64,000 bases of DNA from contig NZ_BAED01000048.1 in NCBI RefSeq assembly GCF_000241345.1, positions 62,001-126,000 of the forward strand. Direction: 5' to 3'. Every line of letters begins with the position of its first letter. Within the stretch, counting starts at the first letter, position 1. The notes under the pieces are model-generated. The model was given only the letters and a program-made list of their open reading frames with translations, was not told the DNA's origin and ran no database searches. Below, in pieces: positions 41,871-50,815 of the stretch. This DNA comes from Gordonia amarae NBRC 15530. Its GTDB lineage: Bacteria; Actinomycetota; Actinomycetes; Mycobacteriales; Mycobacteriaceae. A program made the position numbers and the translations under genes.

Positions 41871-42679
41871 ACCCGGCCGACCGGGCGGTCACTCCCGTCG
41901 GTCGGCAGCGAACGCACGGACGGGATCGCGCCGGGCTCCTCGCCGGTGACGACGGATCCGTCGATCACCTGCCAGTGCACGGGTGCGGGACCGAATGCTT
42001 CGCGGGCGTTCTCGACGATCTTCTTGCCGATCGCCCGGTTACCGATACCGCCGATGAGCGCGCCGACACCCGCCGGCAGCAACTTGCCGAAGATCAGCGG
42101 CGCACGCTTGATGGCGTAGCGGCGGACGAACTTGCCGGCGAGTTTGCGGTTGAGCTGCCCGATCCGGCTGTCGGGGGTGGTGCTCTGGTTGAGCCGGCGC
42201 AGGGTGCCGCTGCGTGAACCCACCACCTTGCCGACGGCCAGGATGCCCTCCTCGCCGAGGGCGACGGCCAGCACCAGCGCGGTGCGCCGCTCGTTGTCGT
42301 GCATCGGGATGCCGTGCACTTCGGCGATCGCCAGGGCGAGCAGTGCCGAGGTCTCGAGGAACAGTGCGGTTTCGCCGGTGGCGGCGCCCATCGCCGTGAT
42401 GGTGCCGACGCCCGGTACCGCGGCCGCCGCGCCCACCGCGCTGCCCGTTCCGGTGACGGTGCGCAGGTAGTGCTTCTCCAGTCGCTCGATGATTTGTTGC
42501 GGCGATTCGTCGGGGTGCCGGCGGCGAATGCTGTCGACGTACTTCTTGACCTGTGGGGCCTGCAGACGCTGGGCCTTGTCCAGCAGCTTGCTCACTGCCG
42601 TCAGAGTCAGCTTCGAGGGCTGCTTCTCCTGTACCTGCGCGGTCGTGGACTGCTCGACACGCTTGATGATGTTGCTCAT
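41867..42679 (-). CDS. EcsC-like membrane-associated protein
   Basis: 270-residue protein. A charged helical N-terminus (KLLDKAQRLQAPQVKKYVDSIRR) is followed by a Gly/Ala-rich hydrophobic region at about 75-125 (SAVGAAAAVPGVGTITAMG, ETALFLETSALLALAIAEVHG), a basic segment and a second Gly-rich stretch (LLPAGVGALIGGIGNRAIGKKIV). This resembles the EcsC family, whose job is not known. A similar protein (Rv1249c) follows kgd in M. tuberculosis. It is translationally coupled on both sides: its ATG overlaps the reductase stop and its stop overlaps the ABC exporter start. Confidence 0.7.
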   Translation of the reverse strand: MSNIIKRVEQSTTAQVQEKQPSKLTLTAVSKLLDKAQRLQAPQVKKYVDSIRRRHPDESPQQIIERLEKHYLRTVTGTGSAVGAAAAVPGVGTITAMGAATGETALFLETSALLALAIAEVHGIPMHDNERRTALVLAVALGEEGILAVGKVVGSRSGTLRRLNQSTTPDSRIGQLNRKLAGKFVRRYAIKRAPLIFGKLLPAGVGALIGGIGNRAIGKKIVENAREAFGPAPVHWQVIDGSVVTGEEPGAIPSVRSLPTDGSDRPVGRV

Positions 42680-43752
42680 TCGGTGGGTACCCAATTCTCT
42701 GCGGGGACTGCTTCTGCGGGCTTCGGGGGTGGCGGCGGGGTGCCGTCGCCGAACGGCCGGCCGCCGAGTTGTTCACGATGGTGGGGGGTCAGCCAGTGTG
42801 ACAGATCCGGCCCCTTGGGCACGATGCCGGTGGGGTTGATGTCGCGGTGAACGATGTAATAGTGCTGCTTGATCTGTGTGAAGTCGACGGTGTCGCCGAA
42901 TCCGGGGGTCTGGAACAGGTCGCGGGCATAGGCCCACAGCACCGGCAGGGCGCTCAGCGTCGACCGGTTGCACTTGAAGTGCCCGTGGTAGACGGGATCG
43001 AACCGGGTCAGGGTGGTGAACAGCCGCACGTCGGCCTCGGTGATGGTCTTGCCCACCAGGTAGCGCTGCCGTGACAACCGCTCCGACAGTTCGTCGAGTT
43101 TGGTGAACAACCGGTCGTAGGCGGCCTCGTACGAGGCCTGGTCACCGGCGAAACCGCAGCGGTAGACCCCGTTGTTGACCTCGGTGTACACGCCCTGGTT
43201 GACCTCGTCGATCTCCGCGCGCAGCGCGTCCGGATACAGCTCGGGGGCACCGTCGCGGTGGAAGGCCGTCCATTCCAGCGAGAAGTCGATGGTGATCTGC
43301 GGGAAGTCGTTGGTCACCACCGCACCCGACGGCACATCGACGATGGCCGGGACGGTGATGCCCTTGGGGTAGTCGGGGAACCGCCGCTCATAGGCGTCCT
43401 TGATGCGGGGGATGCCGAGCACCGGATCGAGGCCGCCCGGGTCGAGGTCGAATGTCCACGAATCGGCGTCGTGGGTGGGTCCGCACAGGCCGAGGGAGAT
43501 CGCGTCCTCCAGACCGAGGAGCCTGCGGACGATGAGGGTCCGGTTGGCCCACGGGCAGGCGCGTGCGGCCACCAGGCGGTAGCGGCCGGCCTCCACCGGG
43601 TAGCCGTCACGGCCGTCGGCGGTGATCCGGGTCTCGATGTACTTGGTGTCGCGGACGAACCCCTGCCCCTCGGTCACGTACCTGCCGGGGTTGGCGGCGT
43701 CCGGTCCGGTTCCGGCGGCGGGCGTATCGGCCGGTGGCATGTTCGTCGACAT
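42676..43752 (-). CDS. Glutathionyl-hydroquinone reductase-like protein (Xi-class GST, YqjG/ECM4)
   Basis: 358-residue Xi-class glutathione-transferase-fold reductase. The N-terminal thioredoxin-like domain carries the catalytic Cys in ACPWANRTLIVRRLLGL, followed by SLGLCGPT, and the C-terminal helical domain has LVGKTITEADVRLFTTLTRFDPVYHGHFKCN. Family members reduce glutathionyl- or, in actinobacteria, probably mycothiol-conjugated hydroquinones. Most actinobacteria lack glutathione, so mycothiol is the likely thiol here. The ATG at 43752 with tggaga is preferred over GTG 43761. It is first of the coupled trio with the EcsC-like gene and the exporter, which hints at quinone or xenobiotic detoxification. 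Confidence 0.9.
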   Translation of the reverse strand: MSTNMPPADTPAAGTGPDAANPGRYVTEGQGFVRDTKYIETRITADGRDGYPVEAGRYRLVAARACPWANRTLIVRRLLGLEDAISLGLCGPTHDADSWTFDLDPGGLDPVLGIPRIKDAYERRFPDYPKGITVPAIVDVPSGAVVTNDFPQITIDFSLEWTAFHRDGAPELYPDALRAEIDEVNQGVYTEVNNGVYRCGFAGDQASYEAAYDRLFTKLDELSERLSRQRYLVGKTITEADVRLFTTLTRFDPVYHGHFKCNRSTLSALPVLWAYARDLFQTPGFGDTVDFTQIKQHYYIVHRDINPTGIVPKGPDLSHWLTPHHREQLGGRPFGDGTPPPPPKPAEAVPAENWVPTE

Positions 43753-43959
43753 GGTCTCCACAGTAGTGACCGGCCTGCCCGGATGGCGGTGATCCGGCCC
43801 GGGTGCGGGATGATCCGGGCCGGGTTCAGGGTTGATCGGGAAGGTTCGGGCGTCCGGACGCGGTTGAGCATCGAGCCCGTCCGGTATGCCGGGAACCTCC
43901 CGGTTGACGCGTTATACCGATTGGTCGGGGCGATCGTGGACCGTTAGCGTCGAGAGAAA

Positions 43960-43973
43960 GCGGGGCTCCCCGC
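43960..43973 (+). promoter_or_regulatory. Hairpin in the MFS leader
   Basis: GCGGGG-ct-CCCCGC followed by ttcttcct, about 50 bases before the MFS start. It looks like a small attenuator or the end of an upstream transcript. Confidence 0.3.
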
Positions 43974-44023
43974 GGTTCTTCCTGCTACAAACCCTTTCCT
44001 TCTACCGGAAGTACCTGAGTCAT

Positions 44024-45547
44024 ATGACAACCGAATCGCCCGGCGCGCAGCGTACCGTCACCACCCGGCCGTGGGTCGCGCTGATGGCGTTGTGCGTGGG
44101 CTTCTTCATGATCCTGGTGGACATGACGATCGTGGCCGTCGCGCAGCCTCAGATCATGGAATCCCTGGGCACCGACGTCAACGGTGTGGTGTGGGTGACC
44201 AGCGCCTACCTGCTCACCTACGCGGTGCCACTGCTCGTCACCGGCCGCCTCGGCGACAAGTTCGGCCCGAAGCGGGTGTATCAGGCGGGTCTGCTGGTGT
44301 TCACACTCGCCAGCCTGTGGTGCGGACTGTCCGGGTCGATCGGCGAGCTGATCGCGGCTCGAGCGCTCCAGGGTCTGGGCGCCTCGCTCATCACCCCGCA
44401 GACGATGGCACTGATCACCCGCATCTTCCCACCGGAGAAGCGGGGCACGGCGATGGGCGTGTGGGGCACCGTCGCGGGCGTCGCGACGCTCGTCGGCCCG
44501 CTGCTCGGCGGTGTGCTCACCGACGGCCTCGGCTGGGAATGGATCTTCTTCGTCAACCTGCCGGTAGGCGCGATCGGTCTCGTTCTGGCGGCAACCCTCG
44601 TCCCGACAGTCGACACCCACGACCACCGGTTCGACCTCCTCGGGGTGGTGCTGTCGGCGGTCGGCATGTTCGCGCTCATCTTCGGCATCCAGGAGGGTGA
44701 GAAGAACGACTGGGCGTGGTGGATCTGGACGCTGATCGCCGGCGGCATCGTGGTGCTCGGGGTGTTCGTCTACTGGCAGTCGAGGATCCGCACCGAACCG
44801 CTGTTGCCGCTAGGACTGTTCCGGGACCGCAACTTCACCCTGTCCAACCTGGGCATCGCGTCGATGGGCTTCGCGGTGTCGGGCCTGATGATCCCGATCA
44901 TGTTCTTCCTGCAGTTGGTCGGCGGAATGTCACCCACCCAGTCGGCGGGGATGATGGTGCCGCAGGCGGTCATCACCGGAGTCCTCGCCCCGGTGGTGGG
45001 CCGGATCCTGGACCGGGTCGATCCGCGCGTCATCATCTGCACGGGACTGGCGCTGGCCGCCATCTCGATGGGCTGGCTGGGTCTGGCGGTCAGGCCGGCC
45101 ACGCCGGTCTGGGTAATCCTGATCCCGATGGCGCTCATGGGTGTCGCCTCGGCCGGTATCTGGGCGCCGCTGGCCGCCACCGCGACCCGCAACCTCCCGT
45201 GGCATCAGGCAGGTGCCGGTGCGGGCGTGTACAACACCACCCGGCTCATCGGCTCCGTGCTCGGTTCGGCGATGGTGGGCGCACTCATCCAGACCCGGCT
45301 CGCGGCCGAACTGCCCACCGGCGTCGGCACCGAGAGCGCACAGGGCACGGTCGAGCGGTTGCCGGAGTTCCTGCGCGACGGCTTCTCGACCGCGATGGGG
45401 CAGTCGATCTATCTGCCCGCGGCGGTGCTGGTGCTCGGAGTGGTCGTCACCTCATTCCTGCAGCGGCCAGCCTCGGCGTATCGCGACGGCGCGTCGGCCG
45501 TGGCTCCCGAAGGCGCCCCCGAACCCGCGGGTGAGAAGAGTCGCTGA
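44024..45547 (+). CDS. DHA2-family MFS drug efflux transporter
   Basis: 507-residue, 14-helix proton-driven efflux pump of the EmrB/QacA group. MILVDMTIVAVAQPQI is motif D1, GRLGDKFGPKRV is motif A, RALQGLGASLITPQTMALI follows, and WGTVAGVATLVGPLLGGVLTDGLGWEWIFFVNLPVG is motif C. The ATG at 44024 leaves a 20-residue cytoplasmic lead before helix 1. A DHA2 pump (Rv1250) stands at the same place in M. tuberculosis, divergent from the kgd-side genes. No regulator gene is adjacent. A strong terminator follows. Confidence 0.9.
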   Translation: MTTESPGAQRTVTTRPWVALMALCVGFFMILVDMTIVAVAQPQIMESLGTDVNGVVWVTSAYLLTYAVPLLVTGRLGDKFGPKRVYQAGLLVFTLASLWCGLSGSIGELIAARALQGLGASLITPQTMALITRIFPPEKRGTAMGVWGTVAGVATLVGPLLGGVLTDGLGWEWIFFVNLPVGAIGLVLAATLVPTVDTHDHRFDLLGVVLSAVGMFALIFGIQEGEKNDWAWWIWTLIAGGIVVLGVFVYWQSRIRTEPLLPLGLFRDRNFTLSNLGIASMGFAVSGLMIPIMFFLQLVGGMSPTQSAGMMVPQAVITGVLAPVVGRILDRVDPRVIICTGLALAAISMGWLGLAVRPATPVWVILIPMALMGVASAGIWAPLAATATRNLPWHQAGAGAGVYNTTRLIGSVLGSAMVGALIQTRLAAELPTGVGTESAQGTVERLPEFLRDGFSTAMGQSIYLPAAVLVLGVVVTSFLQRPASAYRDGASAVAPEGAPEPAGEKSR

Positions 45548-45563
45548 CCGTTCCGCGACGGCC

Positions 45564-45590
45564 GCCCCCGGGCTTTCGTAATCCGGGGGC
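45564..45590 (+). terminator. Hairpin after the MFS gene
   Basis: GCCCCCGG / CCGGGGGC stem with an 11-base loop, 17 bases after the MFS stop. The flanks add further pairing (ggc/gcc). No T-run. Confidence 0.6.
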
Positions 45591-45719
45591 CGCGCCGTAT
45601 GCGGGGATTGTCGTACGCGGCTCGTAGGATCGGGGATCAGTGACCGGTGACCATCCTGGTTGCCGTCACCAGCCAGTACGCCCGTAGGGGAACCACCGCG
45701 AGCCAGAGAAGGAGCGTCG

Positions 45720-47120
45720 ATGACGGCGTCGTTGTTCGACCTGCCCGAGTTCGAGCCGCTTCCCGGCATGGAGTCCCTCGCCCCCACACGGCGGTCCAAG
45801 GCGCCCCGGCTGGTCACCGAGCCGGCTCAGGAGGTCGCCTCCGCCGCACCCGAACCCTCTGCGCCCGGACCCTCTGCGCCGGAACCCTCTGCGCCGGAAC
45901 CCTCTGCGCCGGAACCCACTGTGCCGGAACCTTCAGCGCCCGAACCGCCCGTCGCCCCACCGGCGACGGCACATACAGTCACATTCGTCCACACCGCCGA
46001 CTGGCAGATCGGCATGACCCGGCACTACCTCGACGCCGACGCCGCCCACGCGTACGCAGCCGCCCGGCGAGACGCGATTGCCCGCATCGGTGCCGTCGCC
46101 CGCGAGGCCGGCGCCGAGTTCATCGTCGTCAGCGGCGACGTCTTCGAGGATCACCGGGTGTCGGACAAGACGATCCGGCAGACGATGGACGTCCTCGCCG
46201 GCTGTGGCATGCCGGTGTACCTGCTGCCCGGCAACCACGACACCGCCGACCCGGCCGGCGTGTACCGCTCGCGCGCATTCCTCGACGCCGGGCCCGCCAA
46301 CGTCACCGTGCTGTCGGCCGACGGGACCGTCCGGGTGCGCGAGGGCATCGAGCTCGTGCCCGCGCCGTGGGCGCACAAACATCCGCTCACCGACCTGGTC
46401 AACACCCAGATCGAACGCGCCGGAACCAACGACGGCAACGTGATCCGCATCGTCGTCGGGCACGGCGGCGTCGACACGATCGTGCCCGGCGACGATCCGG
46501 CACTGATCTCGGTCGACGCGCTGGAACGGGCCGTCGGGTCGGGGCTGGTCGACTACGTGGCCCTGGGCGACAGACATTCGGTCACCGATATCGGTGCGAG
46601 CGGGCGCATCTGGTACTCGGGAGCGCACGAGGTCACCAACTTCGACCACATCGAGGCCGACCCCGGCAATGTTCTGGTGGTCACCCTGCGCCGCGAGGGC
46701 GCAGACCGCGACATCGAGGTCACCCCACACCGGGTGGGCGAGTGGAGTTTCCGCAGCATCACCCGCGACATCACCGGCGCCGACGACATCGACGCGTTGC
46801 GCGGTCAACTCGAAGCCATCACGGACAAGACCCGTGTCGTGGTGCAGCTGGGTCTGGTCGGGTCGGTCACCATCGCCGAGCAAGCGCTCCTGGAGGAGAT
46901 GCTCGAGGCGTTCCGGGACCGATTCGCCGCGCTGGTGCCGTGGGTCAAGAACGACGACCTCACCGTCGTCGGCGCCGAATCCGACGTCGACTCACTGGGT
47001 TTGTCCGGATATGCCACCGAGGCCGCGCATGAGCTGCTCGATGTCGCGGACTCCGCCGACGATGTGGCGCCCACCGCCCGTGACGCGCTCGCCCTGCTGC
47101 GCAGACTGGCCTCGCGATGA
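45720..47120 (+). CDS. SbcD-like metallophosphoesterase (DNA exonuclease subunit)
   Basis: 466-residue protein. Residues 1-85 are a leader with a PSAPE repeat. Residues 88-300 are a metallophosphoesterase domain with HTADWQ, SGDVFED, LPGNHD, GHGG and LGDRHS. SbcD/Mre11 proteins usually have DxH in the first motif; here it is DWQ, so one metal ligand is changed. The gene overlaps the SbcC-like ATPase gene (ATGA), and the pair matches Rv1277/Rv1278 of M. tuberculosis, probably a nuclease complex in DNA repair. A ribosome site (agagaaggag) sets the ATG at 45720. Confidence 0.85.
   Translation: MTASLFDLPEFEPLPGMESLAPTRRSKAPRLVTEPAQEVASAAPEPSAPGPSAPEPSAPEPSAPEPTVPEPSAPEPPVAPPATAHTVTFVHTADWQIGMTRHYLDADAAHAYAAARRDAIARIGAVAREAGAEFIVVSGDVFEDHRVSDKTIRQTMDVLAGCGMPVYLLPGNHDTADPAGVYRSRAFLDAGPANVTVLSADGTVRVREGIELVPAPWAHKHPLTDLVNTQIERAGTNDGNVIRIVVGHGGVDTIVPGDDPALISVDALERAVGSGLVDYVALGDRHSVTDIGASGRIWYSGAHEVTNFDHIEADPGNVLVVTLRREGADRDIEVTPHRVGEWSFRSITRDITGADDIDALRGQLEAITDKTRVVVQLGLVGSVTIAEQALLEEMLEAFRDRFAALVPWVKNDDLTVVGAESDVDSLGLSGYATEAAHELLDVADSADDVAPTARDALALLRRLASR
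45855..45944 (+). repeat. Six 15-bp coding repeats (ccctctgcgccggaa type)
   Basis: In-frame units encode PSAPG/PSAPE/PTVPE, making a Pro-rich linker before the SbcD-like catalytic domain. Units 2-4 are identical. Copy number probably varies between strains by slippage. Confidence 0.85.
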
Positions 47121-49753
47121 GACTGCACCGGCTGGCGCTGCGCGACTTCCGGGGTATCGGCGAGCGGGAGGTGCGGTTCGCCGACGAGGGTGTGACGGTG
47201 GTCGAGGGCCGCAACGAGGCCGGCAAGTCGTCGATGATCGAGGCGCTCGATATGCTCCTGAAGTACCGGGACAGCAGCAAATCCGCCGCGGTGCGCTCGA
47301 TCATGCCCTCCGGGCGCGACGTCGGATCCGAGGTTGAGGCCGAGATCAGCTGCGGTAAATGGCATTTCACCTACTTCAAACGCTTCAATAAACAGCCGGC
47401 GACAACGCTGACCGTGCTCGAACCCACTCCGGAGCAACTCACCGGCCGCGACGCGCACGATCGGGTCGACGAGATCCTCGACTCGACCGTCGACAGGGCG
47501 CTGTTCGACGCGCTCAAGCTGTTGCAGTCGGGCACCGATCCGGCGCTCACCGATCTGTCGGCCGCGGCGGCGTTGTCACGAGCACTCGACCGGGTCGCCT
47601 CCGGCGGCGGTGACCCGGCCGGTTCCAGCGATGCGTCCGATGCCGTCGACACTGAAGACGACACCGTACTCCTGGATGCGGTCACCGAGGAATACGGGCG
47701 GTACCACACCCTCAAACAGGGCAAGCCGACCGGCGAACTGGCCACGGCCACCGCCCGGTCCACCGCGGCCGGCGAACGGTACGAGCGGCTGCGCCGGGCG
47801 CGCGAGGTGCTCGACGACGACATCGAACGACTGCGGGAGGCGGTCTCGCGCCGCGGCGAACTACAGCGCGCGGCCGAACTCCTGCGTGCCGATCAGGAGC
47901 AGGTCGACACCGTGTGGCAGGCAGCCCAGGCCGTGCTCTCGAAGGTGGCCGACGCCGCGCAGAACGTCGGTCACCGCCGGACGGCGCTGACGCTTGCCGA
48001 GCGGGTGCTGGACGAGCGCACCGATATCCGGCGGCAGCGGGCCGCCGCGGCCGCGGAGGCTGCCGACCTCGACGAGCAACTCGCCGGGATCGTCGCCGAC
48101 GCCGCGCGGGCGCTGTCGGAGGCGACCGCCCTGGAAAGTGAATTATACTCGGCCAGAAAGGTTCTCGATAGCCTTCGGGAGCAGTTGAGTGCGGCCCGGC
48201 ATGCGCAGAAGCGGGAGCGGCTGACCGCCGAGGTCGCCGAACTCACCGACAAACTCGACAAACTCGCCGGTCTCGGAGCCGAACTCGACGCCGTCGACGG
48301 CGAGTTGGCAACGCACACCGTGGATGCCGAGGTCGCGGCGGCGGCGCAGGCGCTGGCCGGCCGCATCGATGTGGCGCGCGGGCGGTTGGAGGCGGCATCG
48401 GCGACGCTGCGGGTCGAGATGCTGGGTGACCTGCCCGTGACGGTCGACGGTGCCGCCGTCGGCAACGGTGACGCCGCCGAGTTCGTGGCCGTCGCGGACC
48501 GGGTCATCGAGGCGGACGGCGTGGTGCGGGTGACGGTGCGGCGCAGCGTCGACACCCGATCGCTTGCCGAGGAACTCGACCGGTTGCAGTGGTCGGCCCA
48601 GAACCTGTGTGACACACACGGTCTGACCGATCTGTCGCAGGCCACGGCGAAGGCTGCCGCGCGCACCGATCTCGCCCACAAGCGGGCGCTGATCTGTGAA
48701 CGCCGCGACGGGCTGCTCAAGTGGAAGACCGTCGCCGAGATCCGGGACTGGCGCGATGTGGTGCGCGCCGAACTGGACGGGCTCCCCGAAGCCGAGGCGT
48801 CGCAACAGGAATCGGTCGACGACCTCGTCGAGGCCGAGCGCGCGCAGGCCGATCTTGTGGGCCGGGCGCATGCGGCCGCGGTGCGGCGCCGGTCGGAGGC
48901 ATCGGCGCTGGGGGAGCGGCAGGAGTCGCTGTCCGCCCGGCGTGACCGGGCCGGTAAGCAGGTCGACGACCTGGATGCCCGGCTGGCGGAACTGGTGTTC
49001 GCGTTGCCCGACGACGAGGCCACCGAGGCGGCCCGACGTGCCCGCGACGACCTCAAGGCCGCACTCGAGGCGCAGACGCGGCTCGCGGCCCAGGCCGCCG
49101 AACTCGATGCCGCCGGAATCGAGTTGCGGCGTGAGCAGATCGCCCGCGACATCGCCCACGGCGACGCTGAACTCGACGCCGTCGGGCATCTGATCACCGA
49201 ACTGAGCACCAAACTCGAGGTGTACCGCAGTGAGTCCCGCCTCGACGAGTTCGATGAGGCGCAGGCCGAATGGGAGGAGGCCTGCGCGGTACTGCGCCGC
49301 GTCACCCGCCGCGCCGAGGCCGCAAAGCTGTTGTACGAGACGCTGACCCGGGCACGTCTGGCATCACGGGCCAAATATGCCGATCCGTTCACCCGCCGCC
49401 TCGACCAGCTCGGCGCCATAGTTTTCGGCGACTCGGTCCGCTTCGACGTCGACGACGACCTCAACGTGGTCTCCCGCACCGTCGACGGAGTCACCGTGCC
49501 CCGTGACGACCTGTCCGGCGGCGCCAAGGAGCAACTCGGCCTGCTGTCCCGCCTCGCCTGCGCCTCCCTGGTTGATCGTGCCGACGGCGTGCCGGTGATC
49601 ATCGACGACGCCCTCGGCTACAGCGACCCCGACCGCATCGCGGCCATGGCCTCGGTGCTCACCGAGGCCGGCCGCGACGCCCAGGTGATCGTCCTGACCT
49701 GCAGCCCGCAGCGTTACGCCGACGTCCGCGACGCCCACGTCGTCACCGTCTGA
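47117..49753 (+). CDS. SbcC/Rad50-like coiled-coil ATPase
   Basis: 878-residue SMC-like ATPase. Walker A GRNEAGKSS is near residue 36; a long, Ala/Arg/Glu-rich region at about 210-740 is mostly coiled coil; the signature DDLSGGAKEQLGLLSRLA and Walker B VPVIIDDALGYSD are at the C-terminus. No CxxC zinc hook is seen at the coil tip, unlike Rad50, so it resembles the shorter YhaN/Rv1278 type. It partners the SbcD-like nuclease, whose gene overlaps it by 4 bases, and would open DNA ends or remove hairpins. tRNA-Arg lies 132 bases downstream. Confidence 0.85.
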   Translation: MRLHRLALRDFRGIGEREVRFADEGVTVVEGRNEAGKSSMIEALDMLLKYRDSSKSAAVRSIMPSGRDVGSEVEAEISCGKWHFTYFKRFNKQPATTLTVLEPTPEQLTGRDAHDRVDEILDSTVDRALFDALKLLQSGTDPALTDLSAAAALSRALDRVASGGGDPAGSSDASDAVDTEDDTVLLDAVTEEYGRYHTLKQGKPTGELATATARSTAAGERYERLRRAREVLDDDIERLREAVSRRGELQRAAELLRADQEQVDTVWQAAQAVLSKVADAAQNVGHRRTALTLAERVLDERTDIRRQRAAAAAEAADLDEQLAGIVADAARALSEATALESELYSARKVLDSLREQLSAARHAQKRERLTAEVAELTDKLDKLAGLGAELDAVDGELATHTVDAEVAAAAQALAGRIDVARGRLEAASATLRVEMLGDLPVTVDGAAVGNGDAAEFVAVADRVIEADGVVRVTVRRSVDTRSLAEELDRLQWSAQNLCDTHGLTDLSQATAKAAARTDLAHKRALICERRDGLLKWKTVAEIRDWRDVVRAELDGLPEAEASQQESVDDLVEAERAQADLVGRAHAAAVRRRSEASALGERQESLSARRDRAGKQVDDLDARLAELVFALPDDEATEAARRARDDLKAALEAQTRLAAQAAELDAAGIELRREQIARDIAHGDAELDAVGHLITELSTKLEVYRSESRLDEFDEAQAEWEEACAVLRRVTRRAEAAKLLYETLTRARLASRAKYADPFTRRLDQLGAIVFGDSVRFDVDDDLNVVSRTVDGVTVPRDDLSGGAKEQLGLLSRLACASLVDRADGVPVIIDDALGYSDPDRIAAMASVLTEAGRDAQVIVLTCSPQRYADVRDAHVVTV

Positions 49754-49884
49754 CCCTTCCACCCATAACCGCAACCTCCTCCGCACACGAAGGGTGGATC
49801 TTCCGGTACCGGGTGGAAATACCCGATGACCATAGGGTTTGGGGAGTTCGGTATCGGTACGCTACTCTGACTCTCGCCCAATGA

Positions 49885-49957
49885 GCCCCCCTAGCTCAGG
49901 GGATAGAGCGTCTGCCTCCGGAGCAGAAGGTCGCAGGTTCGAATCCTGCGGGGGGCA
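49885..49957 (+). tRNA. tRNA-Arg (anticodon CCG)
   Basis: 73-nt cloverleaf. The acceptor stem is GCCCCCC/GGGGGGC, the D-arm GCTC/GAGC, the anticodon stem TCTGC/GCAGA with CCG in the loop CTCCGGA, and the T-arm GCAGG/CCTGC with TTCGAAT. It reads CGG codons. No CCA is encoded. The tRNA-Arg-argS closeness matches M. tuberculosis (argV, argS). No integrase or element lies at its 3' end. Confidence 0.96.
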
Positions 49958-50001
49958 CAGAATTTCTTTCGCGAGTTTTCTTCGCATCCGAGTTGCCTCA
50001 T

Positions 50002-50370
50002 CTACAGGTACGGCTCGGTCAGCATCTCCAGGTAGTGGCCGGACGGGTCCTTGAAGTAGACCCGGCGGCCTTCGTCGGTGCTGATCTCCCCGGGACGCCG
50101 CATCTGCGGGTCGGCCCAGTGCTCCACCTCGTGATCCACCAGATACCGGTAGCCGCGGTCGAATTCGGCGTCGTCCATGAGGAACGCCATGTGGATGGCG
50201 TCGTTGACCGGGGCCGGGGCGAACTGCAGCAGGGTGTGGTCATCGAGTAGGAGATTGATGAACGGCCCCCAGTTGGGTGCCTCCCGGGCGCCGAGGACTG
50301 CTCTGTAAAACTCCGCTGACTCCGCGGGATTGTGCGCACCGATGATTGTGTGATTGAAACTTACTGCCAC
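50002..50370 (-). CDS. VOC-superfamily (glyoxalase-like) protein
   Basis: 122-residue single-domain vicinal-oxygen-chelate protein with beta-alpha-beta repeats. FNHTIIGAHNPAESAEFYRAVLG opens the first module and VYFKDPSGHYLEMLT closes the second, with Glu near the end as a likely metal ligand. Such proteins are dioxygenases, lyases or drug-binding proteins; the activity cannot be told. The GTG at 50370 gives the family length; longer in-frame starts exist. It diverges from the hipB gene. Confidence 0.82.
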   Translation of the reverse strand: MAVSFNHTIIGAHNPAESAEFYRAVLGAREAPNWGPFINLLLDDHTLLQFAPAPVNDAIHMAFLMDDAEFDRGYRYLVDHEVEHWADPQMRRPGEISTDEGRRVYFKDPSGHYLEMLTEPYL

Positions 50371-50482
50371 GAAACCACTTTCGTGTTCGGCGCCTCCATG
50401 CCTGACGCGGTCCGCCACCGGCACGCGACGCTGCCACTGATCCTACGTCCGGCCCGTATATGCGGCAATCATCTGTAATGTA

Positions 50483-50530
50483 AAGAAATCCCAACATCGG
50501 TTCCATTGCCGCTCGATGTTGGGATTTCTT
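50483..50530. promoter_or_regulatory. Perfect 17-bp inverted repeat, likely HipB operator pair
   Basis: AAGAAATCCCAACATCG at 50483-50499 is fully complementary to 50514-50530, with a 14-base loop. The core GATGTTGGGAT is repeated as AATGTCGGGAT at 50553-50563, right before the hipB start. Three spaced half-sites suggest cooperative binding by a helix-turn-helix dimer. Confidence 0.65.
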
Positions 50531-50557
50531 GTCATCGGTCACTCGGATGTCTAATGT
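50529..50557 (+). promoter_or_regulatory. hipB promoter
   Basis: TTGTCA (50529-50534), 17-base spacer, TAATGT (50552-50557). The -10 ends 6 bases before the ATG, so the mRNA should be leaderless. The third operator copy overlaps the -10 and start point, as expected for autorepression. Confidence 0.65.
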
Positions 50558-50563
50558 CGGGAT

Positions 50564-50815
50564 ATGTCAACATCGGACGACTTCGAGGTCACGGCAGAGT
50601 CCGCCGCGGGCCTGGGCCGCGCGATTCGTGCGGCGCGTCTCGAACATGGTCTGACACAGGCGGAACTCGCCGAACGGGCTCTCACCAATCGCTTCTCCAT
50701 CACCCAGATCGAGAAGGGGGAGACCACCAAGGCGGTGGAGAAACTGTTCGACGCCCTCGCCGCGCTCGATCTCGAGTTGGTGGTGCGGCCGCGGCAGGGC
50801 TGGCGGACATCGTGA
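50564..50815 (+). CDS. HipB-like helix-turn-helix antitoxin
   Basis: 83-residue XRE-type DNA-binding protein. The helix-turn-helix covers about residues 17-70 (LGRAIRAARLEHGLTQAELAERAL, then SITQIEKGETTKAVEKLFDALAAL), and the end ELVVRPR is the usual HipB tail that feeds the HipA interface. It overlaps a broken hipA by one base (TGATG). With intact operators and promoter it probably still represses its own gene, although its toxin is lost. No second toxin is nearby. Confidence 0.85.
   Translation: MSTSDDFEVTAESAAGLGRAIRAARLEHGLTQAELAERALTNRFSITQIEKGETTKAVEKLFDALAALDLELVVRPRQGWRTS

Noticed and set aside
45855-45944. Short repeats that might be a CRISPR-like array
   Set aside because: Units are 15 bp, contiguous and in frame within a coding region, with no spacers. 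The same holds for 58840-58914. No cas genes were seen.
49885-49957. tRNA-Arg as the attachment site of an integrated element
   Set aside because: No integrase, no repeat of the tRNA 3' end nearby, and core genes continue on both sides apart from the small hipBA remnant.
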